Source: Cloacimonetes bacterium UBA6081 (GTDB lineage: Bacteria > Cloacimonadota > Cloacimonadia > Cloacimonadales > Cloacimonadaceae). From it: a DNA stretch of 12,960 nucleotides. The stretch's first letter is position 1. Every line of letters begins with the position of its first letter. Below the pieces are notes generated by a model. It had not been told where the DNA came from. It saw nothing but the letters and a program-made list of their open reading frames with translations, and searched no databases. The position numbers were made by a program, and so were the translations under genes. Where the stretch lies: positions 1 to 12,960 of the forward strand of contig DIXL01000051.1 of NCBI GenBank assembly GCA_002428685.1, in the 5' to 3' direction. Below, piece after piece: positions 6,538 through 12,960 of the stretch.

Positions 6538-7246
6538 CCCAGAAGCCATGTTCAATTTTGTTTTTGGTGAGGTTGCTCCTTTCCAACGCTTAATCAATCG
6601 TCTGTGCAAAGTAGCCCAGGTGATTCATCAACAGGGTTGGGCAGAGGCGAATGCCGGAAATGTTTCCTTGCGGCTTGGTTCTATGTTGCTGCCATATTTG
6701 GAGGAAGCAGGGTTTTCCAAAACTTTTCTCTGTCAACAATGGTATCTGGTTTCGCGCAGTGGGAGCCGCTATCGCGATTTAGCCGATAAACCTGAAACTG
6801 CTTTGATGTTGATTGGAGTGGGGGAAAGGGAGTTTTATTTTCCAATTGATGCTGTTCCCACCTCTGAATGGCTATGTCATAAGCTGATGCATGAGAACAA
6901 TGATTGTGGCGATTTAGCTTGCTTGCTGCATACGCATCCAACCGAAGTGATAGCTCTTTCCAATTTACCCATTTATGAAAATCAGGAAGTATTGAATACC
7001 ACCCTGTTTGATATCCTACCGGAATTGGAAATATTTCTACCGGCAGGCATAGCTACTGCTCACTACGCCAAAGCTGGGAGCCCAATTTTAGCCGAAATAA
7101 GCTGCAACAGAATTGAAGATAAACACGTGTTGATTTGGGAAAAACATGGCCTGATTGTCCTTGCCGAAAATCCCGATAAAGCACTTGATTTAACTGAAGT
7201 AGTCAATAAAGCTGCCCGCTTGTATTTCCTGCTGCATAAAACCTGA
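6524..7246 (+). CDS. Rhamnulose-1-phosphate aldolase (RhaD)-like class II aldolase
   Basis: The 240-residue protein is a zinc-dependent class II aldolase/adducin-family enzyme, most like RhaD, which cleaves L-rhamnulose 1-phosphate to dihydroxyacetone phosphate and L-lactaldehyde. Evidence: the GWAEANAGNVSLRL segment (38-51), VSRSGSRYRDL (76-86), catalytic-type Glu115 in PTSEW, zinc ligands His136 and His138 in LLHTHPT, and a third ligand His208 in EKHGL. The 70-residue interval between the second and third histidines closely matches the 69 of E. coli RhaD as I remember it. No rhamnose isomerase or kinase is nearby, so the in vivo substrate is uncertain. The ATG at 6524 overlaps the synthetase gene by 14 bases and has no good ribosome binding site; ATG 6548, ten bases after the upstream stop, is an alternative that keeps all motifs. 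Either would depend on translational coupling. Confidence 0.8.
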   Translation: MVKNSPEAMFNFVFGEVAPFQRLINRLCKVAQVIHQQGWAEANAGNVSLRLGSMLLPYLEEAGFSKTFLCQQWYLVSRSGSRYRDLADKPETALMLIGVGEREFYFPIDAVPTSEWLCHKLMHENNDCGDLACLLHTHPTEVIALSNLPIYENQEVLNTTLFDILPELEIFLPAGIATAHYAKAGSPILAEISCNRIEDKHVLIWEKHGLIVLAENPDKALDLTEVVNKAARLYFLLHKT

Positions 7247-7317
7247 TTGAAAGCTTTTCCATATTCCAACATGAGGAAGTCGAAACAACTTACTGTTTAG
7301 TCAAGCCTACTAAGCGA

Positions 7318-7347
7318 TGTCATTCCCGTGGAGGCGGGAATCCAGCC
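7318..7347 (+). repeat. dRS3-like palindromic repeat, copy 2 (left arm of inverted pair)
   Basis: This is the same 30-base unit as at 387-416, with two changes (TTCCCGTGGAGG in place of TTCCCGCGGAGG, and CATT for CGTT). It lies 71 bases after the aldolase stop. Its GC-rich stem could fold in RNA from either strand. No T-run follows on the plus strand, so it is not a classical terminator. Confidence 0.85.
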
Positions 7348-7427
7348 AATTATGTTCTAAAAGATTAACAGATAGAATTCTGTTACGTTAAATGAAATAT
7401 CTATAAACTCTATTGAGAATTTTTCGG

Positions 7428-7457
7428 GGCTGGATTCCCGCCTCCGCGGGAACGACA
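7428..7457 (-). repeat. dRS3-like palindromic repeat, copy 3 (right arm of inverted pair)
   Basis: This copy is inverted relative to 7318-7347 (28 of 30 matches) and is the exact reverse complement of 387-416. It ends 27 bases past the stop of the leftward lipoprotein gene. The two arms enclose 80 A/T-rich bases, so the whole 7318-7457 segment has the outline of a 140-bp miniature inverted-repeat element. It also sits where transcripts from the two convergent operons would meet. Confidence 0.85.
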
Positions 7458-7484
7458 ACTTGACAAAAGTTACTTGATGAGACA

Positions 7485-8066
7485 CTACTTTCGGATGAAA
7501 CCTATGCTTTGCCCCATAACGTCAATTGTCCAGCTTGAGGATGCAGAGACGCTTCGGTTATAAAACAAATAGCCCTCTTTTGAGCCACCTGGCAGTAAAT
7601 CACCAAAGCTAAGGGTGTTGTTTAACACCTCATAATAGAATTCCTGCTCTTTGTTGATGTTTGTCAGGGATAAATCGGAGGTGGTTGTGCCAAAGGGATC
7701 GCTGTAGTTCTTCAGTAGAATGCTGTCCCGCAGATTAGCCAGCAGAAACTCCAAGGGGATGGGATCATACTGCATGCCACCAGCCAGGATGCTAAAACTA
7801 TCCTCATTCAGCTTGATGCGCTTATTGCCGGTGTTCATGATTCGGATAAAAACTGGAAAGAAACGGTTGTTCAGTTCGGAATATGATCCTGTCCAGCTTT
7901 GATGACGAAGCACAATTGCCAAAGAATCTGTTCTGATTACGGCAAAGCGGTCTTCTGATGCAACTGTATCCACCGGAACATAGTAATGGATAGAACACGC
8001 CCCCAACAGTAGCAGAACCACTGTCGGGAGCAATATCTTAATCAGTTTATTCCTGATCCTCGTCAT
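7485..8066 (-). CDS. Small lipoprotein of unknown function, overlapping gyrA
   Basis: The 193-residue protein starts with a basic N-terminus (MTRIRNKLIK), a hydrophobic stretch and a lipobox LGAC with lipidated Cys24. The mature part is rich in beta-type sequence (FPVFIRIMNTGNKRIKL; EFYYEVLNN; EGYLFYNR), suggesting a beta-sandwich domain, possibly of the kind used for envelope anchoring or binding; no family is identified. The ATG at 8066 is preferred over a TTG two codons upstream. A GAAGAG element precedes it inside the last codons of gyrA, and the reading frame overlaps gyrA by 20 bases. Expression is therefore likely coupled to gyrA translation, an unusual partner for an envelope protein. 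Downstream is the inverted dRS3-like pair. Confidence 0.8.
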   Translation of the reverse strand: MTRIRNKLIKILLPTVVLLLLGACSIHYYVPVDTVASEDRFAVIRTDSLAIVLRHQSWTGSYSELNNRFFPVFIRIMNTGNKRIKLNEDSFSILAGGMQYDPIPLEFLLANLRDSILLKNYSDPFGTTTSDLSLTNINKEQEFYYEVLNNTLSFGDLLPGGSKEGYLFYNRSVSASSSWTIDVMGQSIGFIRK

Positions 8067-10653
8067 TATCAAGCTCTTCTTCCACGATTTCCGCTTCTTC
8101 TTCGTCTGTTTCAGGGGCGTCTTTTTCGGGCAAATCCAACAGATTGATTACCGGAGCAGATTTCAGGATTTCCACCTCTTTATCCAAGGTGTCATCATCC
8201 GGTTCGGAGGGAACAATGGAGATGTCGCGAACTTCATCCGCTGCATCCAAATTTATTAAACGCACGCCTTGGGTATTACGGCTGATTTGCGAAATGTCCA
8301 CAACCCTTTGACGGATAATCATACCATCTTTGGTGATTATCATCAGGTCATCTTCATCGCGCACCAGCATCAGGGAGGCCAAATGTCCATTGCGTTTGCT
8401 GGTTTTTAGGGTGAAAACACCTTTGGAACCTCGTTTATGGCTGGGATATACAGAGATGGGACTTCGTTTGCCATAACCGTTTTCACTAATGGCCAGAATG
8501 CTGGAACTATTAGGCTCGCCATTTTCCAACATATCTGTAGCAGTAGCTAAAGTCATGGAGATTACATAATCACCTTCGCGCAGGCTAATGCCTTTTACGC
8601 CTTTGGTAAAGCGACCCATGGCTCGTGTAGCCATTTCGCTGAAGCGATTGCAATATCCGTTGTGGGTGGCCAAGAGGATGTCATCTGTCTCTTCAGAAAT
8701 TCTGGCATCAATCAGTTCATCGCCTTCCATCAGTTTAATCGCCTTGATTCCAGCAGCACGTGGACGCGAGAATGCAGTTAATGGCGATTTCTTAATCAAA
8801 CCACGACGGGTGCACATAATGATATTCTGCTCGGGATGGAAGTTTTTCAGCGTAACAAAAGCTCTGATCCTTTCTCCCTCAGAGAATTTCACTAAATTTA
8901 CAATCGCCTTGCCTCTGGCAGTCCGGCTGGCCTCAGGAATTTCGAATACCTTTATCCAGTGGCACATGCCATGATCGGTAAACAGCAGAATATAGCTATG
9001 AGTGCTGGCCACAAACAAGTATTGGATAAAATCATCCTGTTTGAGGTTTGAAGCACTAAGGCCTTTTCCGCCACGTCCCTGAACCTTGTATGTATCCACA
9101 GGAAGGCGTTTTACATAGCCATCATGGGTGATGGTAACCACCACAAGTTCATCGGCAATCAAATCTTCCATGTTGAAACTTCCGGCAGGAGTGGCAATAA
9201 TTGTAGTCCGGCGCCTGTCTGCAAACTTATCTCTGATTTCAGTAGTTTCTTCTTTAATCAAGGCCATGCGCAGGTCGCGGAAATCCACCAGCTTTTGCAG
9301 TTTGTCTATGGTTAACAGTAGTTCGTTGTATTCGCTTTCAATCTTATCGCGCTCCAGTCCGGTTAAACGCTGCAAACGCATTTCCAGAATAGCCTTGGCC
9401 TGAATTTCGCTCAGGCCGAATTTTTCCTGTAAGGCAAGATTGGCCTCTGGAGGTGTCTGGGAAGCACGAATAGTGGCTATCACTTCATCCAGATGGTCCA
9501 GAGCGATGCGGTAACCTTCCAAAATGTGTAAGCGTTCTTTGGCATTGCGCAGCTCGAAAAGGGTGCGGCGCAGAACCACGTCATGCCTGAATTCGATAAA
9601 ATTGGTTAGCATATCTTTCATCGGCACAACTTGCGGCACGCCATCTATCAGGCATAGGTTTATAACTCCAAAAGTGGTTTGCAACTGAGTGTATTTATAC
9701 AGTAAGTTCCGCACCACCTGAGCATCATGATTGCGTTTTACCACAATCACCACACGCATGCCATCACGTCCGGATTCATCACGGATATCGCTGATGCCTT
9801 CAATCTTTTTCTCTTTTACCAGTTCCACCATGCGTTCTATCAAGAGGGTAGTGGTTACCTGATAAGGGATACTGCGAATTATTACCAATTCCTGGTCGTT
9901 GGGTTTGACTTCAATCTCGGTTTCGCCACGCATTACAATGCGTCCGCGGCCGGTTTCAAAGTAGTCGTGAATCCCATCTGTCCCAAGCACATATCCACCG
10001 GTAGGAAAGTCTGGCCCCTTAATGAATTGCAGCAAGTCCAACGGTTCCAGTTCCGGATTATCGATTAAAGCAATCATGGCATCACACACCTCGCCAATGT
10101 TGTGAGGCGGCATATTGGTAGCCATACCAACTGCGATACCGGAAGAGCCGTTAATTAGCAAATTGGGGGTGCGGGCAGGAAAAACAACAGGTTCTTTGCG
10201 GGTTTCGTCATAGTTGGTTTTGTAATCCACGGTGTCTTTTTCCAATTCAGCTAACATTTCCATGGTTATTTTCTGCAAACGGGCTTCTGTATAACGCATG
10301 GCGGCTGGCGGATCACCATCGATGGAACCGAAGTTTCCCTGACCGTCTATCAATTGATATCGCATGTTCCAGGGCTGTGCCAAACGCACCAGCGTAGGAT
10401 ACACAACTTGTTCACCATGGGGATGGTAGTTACCGCTGGTATCACCGGCAATTTTGGCGCACTTTCTGAAGTGTCCTCCGGGGCTAAGATTTAGCTCATG
10501 CATGGCAAAGATAATGCGGCGTTGCGAGGGTTTTAGCCCATCACGGATATCTGGTAGGGCACGAGCTACAATTACGCTCATGGAGTAATCCAGATAAGCT
10601 TGTTTCAGTTGTTCTTCTATTTGAACGGGGATGATTGTAGTATTATCGGACAT
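8047..10653 (-). CDS. gyrA: DNA gyrase subunit A
   Basis: This 868-residue subunit carries the DNA breakage-reunion activity of the GyrA2B2 tetramer, which introduces negative supercoils at the cost of ATP. The winged-helix and tower region starts at SMSVIVARALPDIRDGLKP; the active-site tyrosine is Tyr121 in AMRYTEARL (Tyr122 in E. coli). The C-terminal half shows the repeated beta-pinwheel blades that wrap DNA. The GyrA box that marks gyrase rather than topoisomerase IV is QGRGGKG (525-531), one residue off the usual QRRGGKG. The C-terminus is a strongly acidic tail. Residues matching E. coli Ser83 and Asp87 are Gln82 and Pro86. The start is ATG 10653: AGGAG lies 11 bases upstream, and a TTG three codons earlier sits only two bases from it. 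It follows gyrB by 15 bases, so the two are cotranscribed. Confidence 0.97.
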   Translation of the reverse strand: MSDNTTIIPVQIEEQLKQAYLDYSMSVIVARALPDIRDGLKPSQRRIIFAMHELNLSPGGHFRKCAKIAGDTSGNYHPHGEQVVYPTLVRLAQPWNMRYQLIDGQGNFGSIDGDPPAAMRYTEARLQKITMEMLAELEKDTVDYKTNYDETRKEPVVFPARTPNLLINGSSGIAVGMATNMPPHNIGEVCDAMIALIDNPELEPLDLLQFIKGPDFPTGGYVLGTDGIHDYFETGRGRIVMRGETEIEVKPNDQELVIIRSIPYQVTTTLLIERMVELVKEKKIEGISDIRDESGRDGMRVVIVVKRNHDAQVVRNLLYKYTQLQTTFGVINLCLIDGVPQVVPMKDMLTNFIEFRHDVVLRRTLFELRNAKERLHILEGYRIALDHLDEVIATIRASQTPPEANLALQEKFGLSEIQAKAILEMRLQRLTGLERDKIESEYNELLLTIDKLQKLVDFRDLRMALIKEETTEIRDKFADRRRTTIIATPAGSFNMEDLIADELVVVTITHDGYVKRLPVDTYKVQGRGGKGLSASNLKQDDFIQYLFVASTHSYILLFTDHGMCHWIKVFEIPEASRTARGKAIVNLVKFSEGERIRAFVTLKNFHPEQNIIMCTRRGLIKKSPLTAFSRPRAAGIKAIKLMEGDELIDARISEETDDILLATHNGYCNRFSEMATRAMGRFTKGVKGISLREGDYVISMTLATATDMLENGEPNSSSILAISENGYGKRSPISVYPSHKRGSKGVFTLKTSKRNGHLASLMLVRDEDDLMIITKDGMIIRQRVVDISQISRNTQGVRLINLDAADEVRDISIVPSEPDDDTLDKEVEILKSAPVINLLDLPEKDAPETDEEEAEIVEEELDNDEDQE

Positions 10654-10668
10654 TGTTCTCAATTCTCC

Positions 10669-12567
10669 TTATACATCCAGATTTTTTACATAGCGGGCAT
10701 TGGCTTGGATAAATTCACGTCTGGGTTCCACTTCATCACCCATCAGGATGGTAAACATTCTATCCGCTTCAATAGCATCGTCCATTTTTATGGAAATCAT
10801 AGAGCGGTTAGCGGGATCCATAGTGGTTTCCCAAAGCTGTTCCGCATTCATTTCGCCCAAGCCCTTGTATCGCTGTACCATCACACCCTTTTCGCCCAAA
10901 TCCACTATGGCTTTATCTCTATCCATTTCGTTGTAAACATACAATTTCTGTTTGCCTTTGCGCACCTGAAACAGAGGAGGCATAGCCAGATAGAGATTGC
11001 CACGTTCAATCAGTGGTCTCATATAGCGATAGAAAAAGGTCATCAGCAAGGTTGCAATGTGCGCTCCGTCCACGTCGGCATCGGCCATGATAATCACTTT
11101 GTGATAGCGGATTTTGTTCACGTCAAAATCCTGTCCAATTCCAGCTCCCAAGGCCAGAATAATTGGCTGTATCTTATCGTTATTCAGCACCTTGTCCACT
11201 CTTGCTTTTTCGGTATTCAGCATTTTACCCCAAAGCGGCAGGATAGCCTGAATCGAACGATCCCGACCCTGTTTAGCACTTCCGCCTGCAGAATCACCCT
11301 CCACCAGGAAGAGTTCGGTTTTTTCGGGATCGTTCAAGGTGCAATCTGCCAGTTTTCCTGGCAGTGAACCGCTTTCCAACACTGATTTACGGCGGGTTAG
11401 TTCACGTGCTTTACGGGCTGCTTCACGTCCTCTGGCTGCCATAATGCTTTTCATGGTAATGTTTTTTGCTTCGCTGGGATGCTCTTCAAAAAATACCATC
11501 AGCTTTTCGTAAACAGCACTGCCAACTATGCCTTCCACATCGGAATTCTGCAGTTTGGTTTTGGTTTGTCCCTCAAACTGGGGATCGGATATTTTTACCG
11601 AAATAACCGCAGTCAGGCCTTCGCGGATATCTTCGCCGGAGGGGCTGACTTTTTCATTTTTCAGCATGTCGGCATTTTTGATATATGCGTTCACCGCAGT
11701 GGTAAGTCCTCTTTTGAATCCGCTGAGATGAGTTCCGCCTTCTATTGTATTGATGTTATTGGCAAAGCTGAAGATGTTTTCCTGATAGCCCTCATTGTAT
11801 TGAATGGCCACTTCAAATTCCATGCCTTCTTTGGCACTGAAGATATACACCGGCTTGGGAAACAGCGGTTTCTTATTCTGATTCAGGTATTCCACAAAGC
11901 TGCTGATGCCACCATCATACTTAAAATCGTGCATCCTGTCGCTGCGCTCATCTTTCAAAATTATTCGCACACCCTTGTTCAAAAAGGCCAGTTCCCGCAA
12001 ACGGGTGGTCAGATAGTCAAAGCTGAATTCCACAGTTTCAAAGATGCTGGGATCGGGTTTGAAGGTAATGATAGTCCCTCTGCGTTTTGAGTCTCCCAAA
12101 ACTTTCAGTTCGGTTACCGGGATCCCACGCTCCAAACGCATGAAATATTCCTTGCCATCTTTGTGGATATTCACTTCCAGAAATTCCGAAAGCGCATTAA
12201 CAACCGATACTCCAACCCCATGCAAACCGCCGGATACTTTGTAGCTTTTGTCATCAAATTTTCCGCCGGCATGTAAAACAGTTAGCACAACTTGCACGGC
12301 TGGAACTCCCATTTCTTTTTGAATATCAACGGGGATGCCGCGTCCGTTATCATCCACGCGCACATAACCTTCCTTGGTAATGGTAACGATGATATTGTCG
12401 CAATGACCCGCAAGAGCTTCATCAATGGAGTTATCCACCACTTCATATACCAGATGGTGCAAACCACGTTCACTGGTGCCACCGATATACATGGAAGGAC
12501 GCTTGCGAACGGCCTCCAGTCCTTTCAGCACTTTAATGTTGCTGGCTGTGTAAGTAGAACTTTGCAT
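10669..12567 (-). CDS. gyrB: DNA gyrase subunit B
   Basis: The 632-residue ATPase subunit of gyrase is complete and of the short form, without the roughly 170-residue insert of enterobacterial GyrB. The GHKL ATPase domain shows Glu42 in YEVVDNSIDEA, Asp73 in DDNGRGIP, and the GGLHGVGVSVVNAL loop (113-126). The transducer follows, with QTKTKL (335-340). The TOPRIM domain holds Glu423 in VEGDSAGGSAKQG and the Mg-binding DADVDGAHI (496-504). The YKGLGEMN motif (567-574) and the usual ending ANARYVKNLDV complete it. The position of E. coli Lys447 is Trp446 (PLWGKMLN). The ATG at 12567 is preceded by AGGAG at ten bases. It is the first gene of the leftward operon gyrB-gyrA-lipoprotein. Confidence 0.98.
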   Translation of the reverse strand: MQSSTYTASNIKVLKGLEAVRKRPSMYIGGTSERGLHHLVYEVVDNSIDEALAGHCDNIIVTITKEGYVRVDDNGRGIPVDIQKEMGVPAVQVVLTVLHAGGKFDDKSYKVSGGLHGVGVSVVNALSEFLEVNIHKDGKEYFMRLERGIPVTELKVLGDSKRRGTIITFKPDPSIFETVEFSFDYLTTRLRELAFLNKGVRIILKDERSDRMHDFKYDGGISSFVEYLNQNKKPLFPKPVYIFSAKEGMEFEVAIQYNEGYQENIFSFANNINTIEGGTHLSGFKRGLTTAVNAYIKNADMLKNEKVSPSGEDIREGLTAVISVKISDPQFEGQTKTKLQNSDVEGIVGSAVYEKLMVFFEEHPSEAKNITMKSIMAARGREAARKARELTRRKSVLESGSLPGKLADCTLNDPEKTELFLVEGDSAGGSAKQGRDRSIQAILPLWGKMLNTEKARVDKVLNNDKIQPIILALGAGIGQDFDVNKIRYHKVIIMADADVDGAHIATLLMTFFYRYMRPLIERGNLYLAMPPLFQVRKGKQKLYVYNEMDRDKAIVDLGEKGVMVQRYKGLGEMNAEQLWETTMDPANRSMISIKMDDAIEADRMFTILMGDEVEPRREFIQANARYVKNLDV

Positions 12568-12662
12568 AATTTATTGTCTCCTATAGTTTTAAAGATCATT
12601 TCCGGCTATCATCCGGAGTCAAGGGCATTTGATCTGTGCAAACATCCTTATCTAATTGCCAC

Positions 12663-12688
12663 ACTTTAGGATATGCAGTTTATGTCAA
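12663..12688 (-). promoter_or_regulatory. Possible gyrB promoter
   Basis: On the minus strand a perfect TTGACA (12683-12688) follows a tract of eight A residues, which could act as an UP-like element. TAAAGT (12663-12668, four of six matches) is the only -10-like hexamer near the proper place, but the 14-base spacing is short. The leader would be about 90 bases and would contain the small TCCGG hairpin. The -35 box is convincing and the -10 box is not; short spacing is sometimes seen in supercoiling-sensitive promoters, but that link is speculative. Confidence 0.3.
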
Positions 12689-12809
12689 GTTTTTTTTGGA
12701 TTTATTTTGCGCTTGTAAGTGACAGTATCGCAAGATGTTATAAATGAGACAAATCAGATTGATTTTCGGCTGAAAAATGTCTGCATCTTCCATGCTTCAA
12801 TTAAGGTAT

Positions 12810-12831
12810 CAATAAGGACTCAATAAGGACT
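12810..12831. repeat. Perfect 11-bp tandem repeat
   Basis: CAATAAGGACT occurs twice in tandem (12810-12820 and 12821-12831). A degraded relative, CAATTAAGGTAT, lies just before, and the inverted form CCTTAAT follows shortly after. It lies about 240 bases upstream of gyrB, in gene-free sequence, and has no evident role. Confidence 0.7.
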
Positions 12832-12911
12832 TCATCCTTAATGATTCCGTATTGATTCCATAATTCAAGCAAGGAAGAGAAGATATACCCACTAGTGTCA
12901 TGTCAAGCATA

Positions 12912-12956
12912 GGGAAGCCGATCTCCCGATCGGGAAGCCGATCTCCCGATCGGCTT
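12912..12956. repeat. 20-bp tandem repeat forming a strong hairpin
   Basis: GGGAAGCCGATCTCCCGATC is present twice without a gap (12912-12931 and 12932-12951). The second copy continues into GGCTT, so that AAGCCGATC (12935-12943) pairs perfectly with GATCGGCTT (12948-12956) across a TCCC loop. The junction of the units is itself the palindrome CCCGATCGGG (12925-12934). No T-run follows within the window. It may be a REP-like element, or the terminator or border of a gene beyond the edge. Confidence 0.8.
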
Positions 12957-12960
12957 GTGG

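Larger units (their letters stand above)
12568..12960. other. Gene-free region upstream of gyrB
   Basis: No open frame of note lies on either strand. Nearest gyrB is a leader with a five-base inverted repeat, TCCGG/CCGGA (12601-12617), and a TTGACA box on the minus strand at 12683-12688. Farther right are an 11-bp tandem repeat (12810-12831) and, at the window edge, a 20-bp tandem palindromic repeat (12912-12956). The stretch 12690-12800 shows nothing recognisable. Confidence 0.65.

Noticed and set aside
7318..7457. Classical rho-independent terminators after the aldolase and lipoprotein genes
   Set aside because: The GC-rich hairpins are not followed by T-runs on either transcript strand, so they are listed as repeats; a terminating effect is only suggested.
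10654..10662. TTG start three codons upstream for gyrA
   Set aside because: It is only two bases from the AGGAG element, too close for initiation; ATG 10653 fits better.
10600..11367. Plus-strand 255-codon frame opposite gyrB
   Set aside because: Antisense to the TOPRIM part of gyrB; rich in His/Phe/Ile as expected for the complement of a coding strand, with no start signals.
11479..12090. Plus-strand 203-codon frame opposite gyrB
   Set aside because: Shadow of the gyrB ATPase/transducer region, with no independent evidence.
12912..12956. Possible CRISPR repeats at the right edge
   Set aside because: The 20-bp units have no spacer between them and form nested palindromes.

Overview
The window looks like a chromosomal segment of a Gram-negative-type anaerobic bacterium of moderate GC content. 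Two lipoproteins with lipoboxes and a probable periplasm-facing protein suggest an inner/outer membrane envelope. The gyrase sequences, the uncharacterised membrane operon and intergenic regions full of short palindromic repeats remind me of Cloacimonadota (Cloacimonas-like) or a nearby phylum. That placement is inference from general appearance; no rRNA or other decisive marker is present.

Layout. At the left edge (1-260), two leftward reading frames lie on the minus strand: the start of a gene that runs off the window, and a 37-residue exported peptide. Positions 261-831 hold no gene but several repeats: one GC-rich palindrome of the dRS3 type, two tandem 80-bp units that are each an imperfect palindrome, and a candidate promoter. 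From 832 to 7246, seven plus-strand genes follow with little space between them. They are a lipoprotein; a signal peptide/FN3-like/DUF6754-like membrane protein; a six-helix membrane protein; a membrane-anchored Rossmann-like protein; a second polytopic membrane protein; a stand-alone acyl-ACP/acyl-CoA synthetase; and a RhaD-like class II aldolase. The four middle genes are joined by successive 4-base start/stop overlaps, which suggests an envelope complex made in fixed proportion. I know of no described function for it, and it is the best candidate here for an uncharacterised system.

An inverted pair of the same dRS3-type palindrome (7318-7457) separates this rightward unit from a leftward operon, gyrB-gyrA-lipoprotein (12567 down to 7485). 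gyrB and gyrA are complete and orthodox. They are 15 bases apart, and gyrA overlaps a small lipoprotein gene by 20 bases. Upstream of gyrB, 12568-12960 is gene-free. It contains a likely gyrB leader, an 11-bp tandem repeat and, at the right edge, a 20-bp tandem repeat forming a strong hairpin.

Functionally, the gyrase operon is housekeeping: ATP-dependent negative supercoiling. In the rightward cluster, the membrane proteins, a fatty-acid activating enzyme and a sugar-phosphate-type aldolase share transcription direction and probably one transcript, but the sequence does not say what joint process they serve.
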